Assembly (NCBI GenBank): GCA_036381235.1 | Contig: DASVDE010000012.1 | Coordinates: 28,330-92,329 of the forward strand | From: DASVDE01 sp036381235 | GTDB lineage: Bacteria > Actinomycetota > Thermoleophilia > Solirubrobacterales > 70-9 | Direction: 5' to 3' | Length of the DNA: 64,000 bases | Part shown: positions 59,319-64,000 of the stretch, piece by piece | Layout of the letters: every line of letters starts with the position of its first letter | Position numbering within the stretch: the stretch's first letter is position 1 | Notes under the pieces: model-generated | Seen by the model: only the letters and a program-made list of their open reading frames with translations | The model's database searches: none | What the model was told of the DNA's origin: nothing | Translations under genes and position numbers: made by a program

Positions 59319-60424
59319 GCGTCCCTGGCGCAGCGGATGCCGGCGAATATCTGGCTGCGCTCGGGCAGGTCCCAGTTGCGGAAGCTGGGCCGGACCACCG
59401 CGTCGTCGGTCGCCCACGAGGCGCCGCGCAGCACCTTGTAGGTGTCACCGAAGAAGACCTCCGAGTATTCCCGGTAGGGGAACGCCTCGAAGCCGGGGTA
59501 GGCGAGGAAGTCCGAGGACGTCCATTCCCAGGCCTGTCCCACCATTTGCAGCCTCGAGCATGCGGCCTCCCACTCCTGCTCGGTCGGAAGCCGCTTGCCG
59601 GCCCAGCGGGCGAAGGCATCTGCCTGATGCCAGGAGACGTGGATGACCGGGCGAGCGGGATCTATGTCCTCCTCTCTACCCATCGCCGTTCGAATCCAAC
59701 CCCCCTCGCCGTCGCGCTCCCAGTACATCGGCGGCTCGGCTCCCGTCTCCTCCATGAAGCGGGCGAAGGCGCCGTTGGTGACCGGGCTGCGATCGATCTC
59801 GAAGGGGGCCAGCTCAACCGTGTGACGAGGGCGCTCGTTGTCATAGGCGAAGCCCCGATGCCCGGCGCCGATCTCATGCTCTCCCCCGGAGATGGCAACC
59901 GTCTCGGCATCGTCGGCGACAGGCTCCCCGGCGGCGGCGTCCAGCCGCGGCGACTCGTACCCGTCGACCATCTGCAGCAGCTGGAGCATCGTCTCGTTGT
60001 GCTGGTGCTCGTGGGCGATCAGCATCTCGTAGACGAAGCCGTCGCGAAGGAGGGGATCCTCGGCGCCCTCGTCGATCCCGACCTCGTCGAGCACCTCGAG
60101 GGTGCGCTCGCGGACATCGGCGAGATAGTCGCGCAGCTCGGCATCGCGCAGGATCGGCAGCTCGCCGCGAATCTTGCGCGGGTTCTCGATCGCGTCGTAA
60201 AAGCGGCCCAGCTCACCGTGCAGCGGCTCGCGGCCGCCGATCGTCTGGACCAGCCACAGCTCCTCGAAGTTGGCGATGTGACCGAGGTCCCAGGCCAAAG
60301 GGCTGAGGATCGGCGAGTAGACCGTGTTGAGCTGGCGGTCGTCGAGCGGCTCGATCAACTCGAAGGTTCGCTCGCGCGCCTCCGCGAGGCGGTCCGCGAT
60401 CGCTTCCCTGGAACTTGACGTCAC
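59315..60424 (-). CDS. egtB: Ergothioneine biosynthesis sulfoxide synthase (EgtB)
   Basis: 369 residues from a GTG. Residues 1-160 are a DinB-like four-helix domain with the iron triad HEHQHNE near residue 138; residues 185-365 are the FGE-sulfatase domain with PVTNGAFARFMEE and VSWHQADAFARWAGKRLPTE, ending CARDA. It oxidatively joins a thiol donor to hercynine. No egtA, egtC or egtE is adjacent, so either cysteine is used directly (as in EgtB-II/Egt1 types) or the missing genes are elsewhere. First gene of egtBD; divergent from the SDR. Confidence 0.95.
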   Translation of the reverse strand: MTSSSREAIADRLAEARERTFELIEPLDDRQLNTVYSPILSPLAWDLGHIANFEELWLVQTIGGREPLHGELGRFYDAIENPRKIRGELPILRDAELRDYLADVRERTLEVLDEVGIDEGAEDPLLRDGFVYEMLIAHEHQHNETMLQLLQMVDGYESPRLDAAAGEPVADDAETVAISGGEHEIGAGHRGFAYDNERPRHTVELAPFEIDRSPVTNGAFARFMEETGAEPPMYWERDGEGGWIRTAMGREEDIDPARPVIHVSWHQADAFARWAGKRLPTEQEWEAACSRLQMVGQAWEWTSSDFLAYPGFEAFPYREYSEVFFGDTYKVLRGASWATDDAVVRPSFRNWDLPERSQIFAGIRCARDA

Positions 60425-60497
60425 CTCGGTGGCGATGCCAAAAGCCTAGCGAGACATGCCTGCCAGGATGTGAAGGACGGCTATAGGGTGCGCGTCG

Positions 60498-61265
60498 ATG
60501 CAGGTCGCAGGAATGAGCGCGCTGGTCGCCGGCGGGGCCTCCGGGCTCGGCGAGGCAACGGCGCGGGCGCTGTCCGAAGCGGGCGCTGACGTGACGATCG
60601 CCGACCTCAATGCCGAGAAGGGCGAGGCGCTGGCTGCCGAGCTGGGCTCAGGTGCAGCCTTCGTCGAGGCGGACGTGACCGACGAGGCCGCAGTATCGGC
60701 GGCGGTCGAGCGGGCGGCATCTATCGACGGCGGCCTGCGCATCTCGGTCTGCTGCGCCGGGATCGGCTGGGCCGAGCGGGTGGCCCACAAGGGCGGCCCT
60801 CACAACCTGGAGCTGTTCTCCAAAGTGATCAAGGTGAACCTGATCGGCACCTTCAACGTGCTGCGCTTGGCGGCTGCGGCAATGAGCGAAAACGAGGCCG
60901 ACGAGGAGGGCGAGCGCGGGGTCTGCGTCAACACCGCCTCGATCGCCGCCTACGACGGGCAGATCGGCCAAATCGCCTACGCGGCCTCCAAGGGCGGCAT
61001 CGTCGGCATGACCCTGCCCGCCGCGCGCGACATGGCCGGGCGCGGCGTTCGCGTGGTGACGATCGCCCCCGGCCTCTTCGACACGCCCCTGCTGGCGGCG
61101 CTGCCCGAAGAGGCGCGCACGGCTCTCGGCGAGGGTGTCCCCTTCCCTCACCGCCTCGGGCGACCCGAGGAGTATGCGCGGCTGGTCGGCCAGATCGTCG
61201 CCAACCCGATGCTGAACGGCGAGACGATCCGCCTGGACGGCGCCCTGCGAATGCCGCCGAAGTAA
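60498..61265 (+). CDS. Short-chain dehydrogenase/reductase (3-hydroxyacyl-CoA dehydrogenase-like)
   Basis: 255 residues from ATG 60498, 10 nt after a TATAGG -10 box. NAD motif SALVAGGASGLGEATARAL (TGxxxGxG type), acidic D at DLNAEKGEAL suggesting NAD preference, catalytic Ser region VNTASIAAYDGQIGQIAYAA with YxxxK in AYAASKGG, and APGLFDTPLLAAL. The pattern fits the human HSD10-like type II 3-hydroxyacyl-CoA dehydrogenases, consistent with the beta-oxidation genes in the window. Followed 14 bp later by a small unknown gene. Confidence 0.9.
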   Translation: MQVAGMSALVAGGASGLGEATARALSEAGADVTIADLNAEKGEALAAELGSGAAFVEADVTDEAAVSAAVERAASIDGGLRISVCCAGIGWAERVAHKGGPHNLELFSKVIKVNLIGTFNVLRLAAAAMSENEADEEGERGVCVNTASIAAYDGQIGQIAYAASKGGIVGMTLPAARDMAGRGVRVVTIAPGLFDTPLLAALPEEARTALGEGVPFPHRLGRPEEYARLVGQIVANPMLNGETIRLDGALRMPPK

Positions 61266-61279
61266 CCTGCGGGGCCACG

Positions 61280-61705
61280 ATGGACCTTGGCTTTCTGCTC
61301 CTCAGCGACCACAGCGAGTCGATCAACGGCAAGATCTACGCGATGGGAGCGGGCTGGAACCAGCTCCGCTTCCCCGAGCTGCCGCAGGAGTTCAACTTCT
61401 CGATTGCCCTGGGCCTCGATGTGCCCTGGGACGAGACCAACCTTCAGCACACGATGACCCTGCACATCGAGGATCCCGACGGCGAGCGCCTCGGCGACGA
61501 GTTCTCGCTCGACTTCGAGACCGGCCGCCCGCCGGGCTCGGTCGCCGGCCAGGAGCAGCGCATAGTCCTCTCGCTCGGCGCGCATACGGCCTTCAGCGCC
61601 AACGGCCCCCACGCCGTCATCGTCAAAGTCGGTGGCGAGGAGATCGGCCGCACCCGCTTCTACGTAACGCAGATGCCGGCCGAGGCAGTGCCGCCGCAAC
61701 AATAG
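61280..61705 (+). CDS. DUF6941-like small beta-sandwich protein
   Basis: 141 residues, no signal or helix. It begins MDLGFLLLSDHSESINGKIY, has a repeated beta pattern (HTMTLHIEDPDGERLGDEFS) and ends with GEEIGRTRFYVTQMP. The layout fits the DUF6941 family found across actinobacteria and others, with no known function. It is probably co-transcribed with the SDR. A perfect hairpin follows its stop. Confidence 0.75.
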   Translation: MDLGFLLLSDHSESINGKIYAMGAGWNQLRFPELPQEFNFSIALGLDVPWDETNLQHTMTLHIEDPDGERLGDEFSLDFETGRPPGSVAGQEQRIVLSLGAHTAFSANGPHAVIVKVGGEEIGRTRFYVTQMPAEAVPPQQ

Positions 61706-61710
61706 CCATC

Positions 61711-61755
61711 GACCTGGCGACTTACTCGCGCTATGCGAGAGAAAGTCGCCAGGTC
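61711..61755. terminator. Bidirectional hairpin between convergent genes (hairpin repeat, second copy)
   Basis: GACCTGGCGACTT (61711-61723) and AAGTCGCCAGGTC (61743-61755) form a perfect 13-bp stem; within, CTCGC and GCGAG pair around GCTAT. It begins 5 bp after one stop codon and ends on the convergent one. The same GGCGACTT arms occur at 19670-19706. Confidence 0.7.
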
Positions 61756-62686
61756 AGTGCGTCTCCTCGGCCTCGGGATCGCGCCAGACGCGCTTGCGCC
61801 AGGGCGGGCTGACTGCGAATCGGGGATTTCGGCCGGAAGCGATCGGCTCCAGCGGGATCAGGTGGACCTGGCGACTGCGGGCTATCCGCTCGAAGTCGGG
61901 CAGGAAGGCCCTGGCATTGCCGGCGTGGCTGCCGCCGGAGACGAAGAGCCAGCGGGTTTCGTCGCCCCAACCATTCCGAGGATGGGCGCCGAGCTTCTCG
62001 AAGAGGGACTTGAGCGAGGCGGCGCCGACGTCCGAGGGCCAGTTGAGCGGTCCCCGGTCATGGTTGTAGCCGTTGTGGGATGAGGCGCGCTGGTCGACAT
62101 CGCCGTCGGGGCTGATGCGGACCTGCACACCCTCCCAGTCGTCGGGGTGAAAGCCCTTGGCGCCAACGATCGGAACGCCGCGCAGGGTGGCCGAGTCGGC
62201 GTAATAAGTCCAATACTGGAGATACAAATTTCCGGCGCGCTCGCCCGAGCAGTCGACGCCCTCTGCCTCTGAGCGCGCCGCCTCCCCCGGCCGGCAGTCG
62301 ATCACGTGGACGAACGCGGTCACCGGCAACCCCTTCCCGGCGCGGCGGACGAAGTCGCTCGGCGGATCCTCGGCGCCGTCGCCGCAGGCGGTGCTGCGAC
62401 AGCGGCGGAAGTTGACCGGCAGTGCCTTCGAGCCACGCTCGAAGGCGAGGTTCGGCATGTGATCGTTGGCGAGCTTGCCGACCTCGGTCCCGTAGGCGGC
62501 GATCAGGTGCGGCTCGTCGTTGCAGGTGTCAGCCATCGCCGTCGCACAGAGGATCCGATTGAAGATCGAGTCGGCCAGCGCCGTGCCCGACACCCGCACC
62601 CCCACCGCTAACAGCGCCGCGAAGAGCAAGGAAACCAGGCAGGTAAGACCAATCCACTCGACCGTCCCCTGCCCTTGCTCATGCAC
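61754..62686 (-). CDS. TadE-like N-terminal anchor fused to a Vps62-like domain
   Basis: 310 residues. The N-terminus is EQGQGTVEWIGLTCLVSLLF, a class III/TadE-type signal with G-QGTVE and a membrane helix ending near residue 35. The outer domain contains LYLQYWTYYADSATL and GFHPDDWEGVQVRISPDG, resembling the Vps62-like YWxY...HxxDWE pattern. Several cysteines (residues 50-150) could form disulphides. Function unknown. It may use a flp/tad-type peptidase not in this window, or the PilD at 31.7 kb. Confidence 0.65.
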   Translation of the reverse strand: MHEQGQGTVEWIGLTCLVSLLFAALLAVGVRVSGTALADSIFNRILCATAMADTCNDEPHLIAAYGTEVGKLANDHMPNLAFERGSKALPVNFRRCRSTACGDGAEDPPSDFVRRAGKGLPVTAFVHVIDCRPGEAARSEAEGVDCSGERAGNLYLQYWTYYADSATLRGVPIVGAKGFHPDDWEGVQVRISPDGDVDQRASSHNGYNHDRGPLNWPSDVGAASLKSLFEKLGAHPRNGWGDETRWLFVSGGSHAGNARAFLPDFERIARSRQVHLIPLEPIASGRNPRFAVSPPWRKRVWRDPEAEETH

Positions 62687-62739
62687 ACCTCCCTAACCTT
62701 TGGCCGGCTGGATCTCTCCCCCGAGGCAACGGCTTGTGT

Positions 62740-62858
62740 GGAAGGGTCGAGTGCCCCCTTCCGCGAGCGGCGCTACGTTTTCGCCCGCCCGCAACTCGGG
62801 CGACCGCAACCGACCCACGCGAAAACGACAGCGAGCGAGAGGGGCGCTCGACCCTTCC
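62740..62858. repeat. 119-bp nested palindrome between pntB and the TadE-like gene
   Basis: Outer arms GGAAGGGTCGAGTGCCCC (62740-62757) and GGGGCGCTCGACCCTTCC (62841-62858) match at 17 of 18 positions; inner arms CGTTTTCGC (62776-62784) and GCGAAAACG (62819-62827) are perfect; the tip has GCCCG-CAACT-CGGGC. It starts 4 bp past the pntB stop. It may be the pntB terminator or a MITE-like element; there are no encoded proteins inside. Confidence 0.7.
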
Positions 62859-62861
62859 CTA

Positions 62862-64000
62862 CTAGAGGTTCTGAATCTCGGCGGCGATGTCCGCCGCGGC
62901 CTGCTTGGCATCGGCGAACAGCATCGAGGTGTTCGGCTCATAGAAGAGATCGTTGTCGATGCCGGCGAAGCCGGGGCTGAGCGAGCGCTTGATCACTATC
63001 ACCTGCTGAGCCTGGTCGACCTCGATGATCGGCATCCCGGCGATCGGGCTGTCGGGGTCGTTCTTGGCGGCCGGGTTGGTGACGTCGTTTGCCCCGACCA
63101 CGACCGCGACGTCGGTGCGCGGCATCTCGGGGTTGATCTCCTCCATCTCCTTCAGCTGCTCGTAGGGCACGTCGGCCTCGGCGAGGAGGACGTTCATGTG
63201 GCCGGGCATGCGGCCGGCGACCGGGTGGATCGCGTAGCTGACGGTTACACCTCGCTTCTCCAGCTCGTCGGCGACCTCTTTGATCGCGTGCTGGGCCTGG
63301 GCGACGGCGAGGCCGTAGCCGGGCACGATCACGACCGAGTCGGCGTAGGCGAGCTTGATCGCAGCGTCCTGGGCGCCGATCGAGACGTGAGGTCGTTCCT
63401 CTCCATCGCCTCCGCCACCGCCGCTGGGAGCGCCGCCGAAGCCGGCAAAGAGGACGTTGGCGACCGAGCGGTTCATCGCCGTCGCCATCTCCATCGTCAG
63501 GATCGTTCCCGAGGAGCCGACGATCGTGCCGGCGACGATCAGCGCGACGTTGTCGAGCGCGAAGCCGGCCGCCGCCGCGGACAGGCCGGTGAGCGCGTTC
63601 AGGAGCGAGATCACGACCGGCATGTCGGCGCCGCCGATCGGCAGGACGACGAGGTTGCCGAGCAGCGCGGCGGCGACGAGGATGAGGATGAAGAGGGCCT
63701 GCGAGGGATCGTCGTTGTGGTTGATGCCGAGGACGATGCAGATCACGACGATCGCGGCGAGCAGCACCGCGTTGATCACCTGCTGGCCGGGGACCGCGAG
63801 CGGACGGGTCGGGATCAGGTCCTGGAGCTTGGCGAAGGCGATGTTCGACCCCCAGAAGGAAACCGAGCCGATCACCGCGGCGAGGAGGATCGGGACGAAC
63901 GACTCGAGCGGGAAGTCGGTGCCGGCGCCGTGGCGGAACTCCGACCAGGCGATCAGCGCGACTGCGCCGCCGCCGACGCCGTTGTAGAGCGCGACCATCT
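62862..64000 (-). CDS. pntB: NAD(P) transhydrogenase subunit beta (PntB), C-terminal part, cut by the window edge
   Basis: At least 379 residues; the N-terminus lies beyond the right edge, since VALYNGVGGGAVALIAW normally follows about 80 residues of membrane domain. Polytopic region with PIGGADMPVVISLLNALTGL, then the NADP domain: SVVIVPGYGLAVAQAQHAIK, GRMPGHMNVLLAEADVPYEQ, VVVGANDVTNPAAKNDPDSP and KRSLSPGFAGIDNDLFYEPN. It couples hydride transfer between NADH and NADP to the proton gradient; PntA should be encoded upstream, outside the window. Confidence 0.95.
   Translation of the reverse strand, partial: MVALYNGVGGGAVALIAWSEFRHGAGTDFPLESFVPILLAAVIGSVSFWGSNIAFAKLQDLIPTRPLAVPGQQVINAVLLAAIVVICIVLGINHNDDPSQALFILILVAAALLGNLVVLPIGGADMPVVISLLNALTGLSAAAAGFALDNVALIVAGTIVGSSGTILTMEMATAMNRSVANVLFAGFGGAPSGGGGGDGEERPHVSIGAQDAAIKLAYADSVVIVPGYGLAVAQAQHAIKEVADELEKRGVTVSYAIHPVAGRMPGHMNVLLAEADVPYEQLKEMEEINPEMPRTDVAVVVGANDVTNPAAKNDPDSPIAGMPIIEVDQAQQVIVIKRSLSPGFAGIDNDLFYEPNTSMLFADAKQAAADIAAEIQNL

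Noticed and set aside
59680..59700. GTTCGAATCC-like string suggesting a tRNA T-loop
   Set aside because: Lies inside the egtB coding region and no acceptor or anticodon stems can be formed around it.

Overview
The window is GC-rich, densely coded DNA from an actinobacterium. Its gene set combines actinobacterial hallmarks (F420-type LLM oxidoreductase, EgtB/EgtD, an Rv1264-like cyclase, a pair of Get3/ArsA ATPases, an Rv3030-Rv3034c-like polyglucan cluster) with a complete type IV pilus locus that has no secretin. That mix suggests a deep-branching lineage such as Thermoleophilia/Solirubrobacterales; the assignment is inference from gene content only. Several genes carry a -10 box 6-11 nt before the start codon, as expected for leaderless transcripts.

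Layout. 1-13.4 kb is acyl-CoA and energy metabolism: ETF-QO (cut by the window edge), EtfA, EtfB behind a palindromic operator, a split B12-dependent acyl-CoA mutase, a HAD phosphatase, thiolase, leucyl aminopeptidase, a thioesterase coupled to a 36-codon micro-ORF, an HxlR regulator, aldehyde dehydrogenase, acyl-CoA dehydrogenase and the mutase chaperone MeaB. 13.4-18.5 kb is a glucan cluster (acyltransferase, GT4, GH57 branching enzyme, methyltransferase) plus a second methyltransferase. 18.5-26 kb holds a class III adenylate cyclase, gamma-glutamyltransferase, a translationally coupled parA-ftsZ pair with long disordered N-termini, and two Get3/ArsA-like ATPases reading away from parA. 26-28 kb has an unknown 522-residue protein and a second HxlR regulator.

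28.1-51.1 kb is the type IV pilus region, nearly all on the minus strand: pilP-like, pilO, pilN, pilM, prepilin peptidase, two minor pseudopilins, a secreted beta-propeller-like protein, the major pilin, then (after an inserted GT87/membrane protein/ABC exporter/SHOCT block) pilC, pilT, pilB, a thioredoxin-like membrane protein, a PilX-like protein and a second pilT. The pilin leader contains what I read as a cyclic-di-GMP-I (GEMM) riboswitch. A primary sigma factor follows at 51.1-52.2 kb, with a strong promoter and a U-tailed terminator in its leader. 52.4-64 kb carries YihY, GlpX, an LLM oxidoreductase, an AhpD-like protein divergent from a MocR regulator, a deacetylase, egtBD, an SDR, a small unknown, a TadE-like fusion protein and PntB (cut by the edge).

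The most notable points are: (i) the c-di-GMP riboswitch on pilA together with a possible MshEN domain in PilB; (ii) an 87-bp palindromic, in-frame element present at 83/87 identity in the unrelated genes parA and ftsZ; (iii) the attenuator or small RNA in front of the sigma factor gene; (iv) a nine-repeat DxDxSxD propeller-like protein in the position where PilY1 would be expected; (v) dispersed hairpins and 6-5-6 operator palindromes. I saw no rRNA, tRNA, CRISPR array, insertion sequence or prophage.
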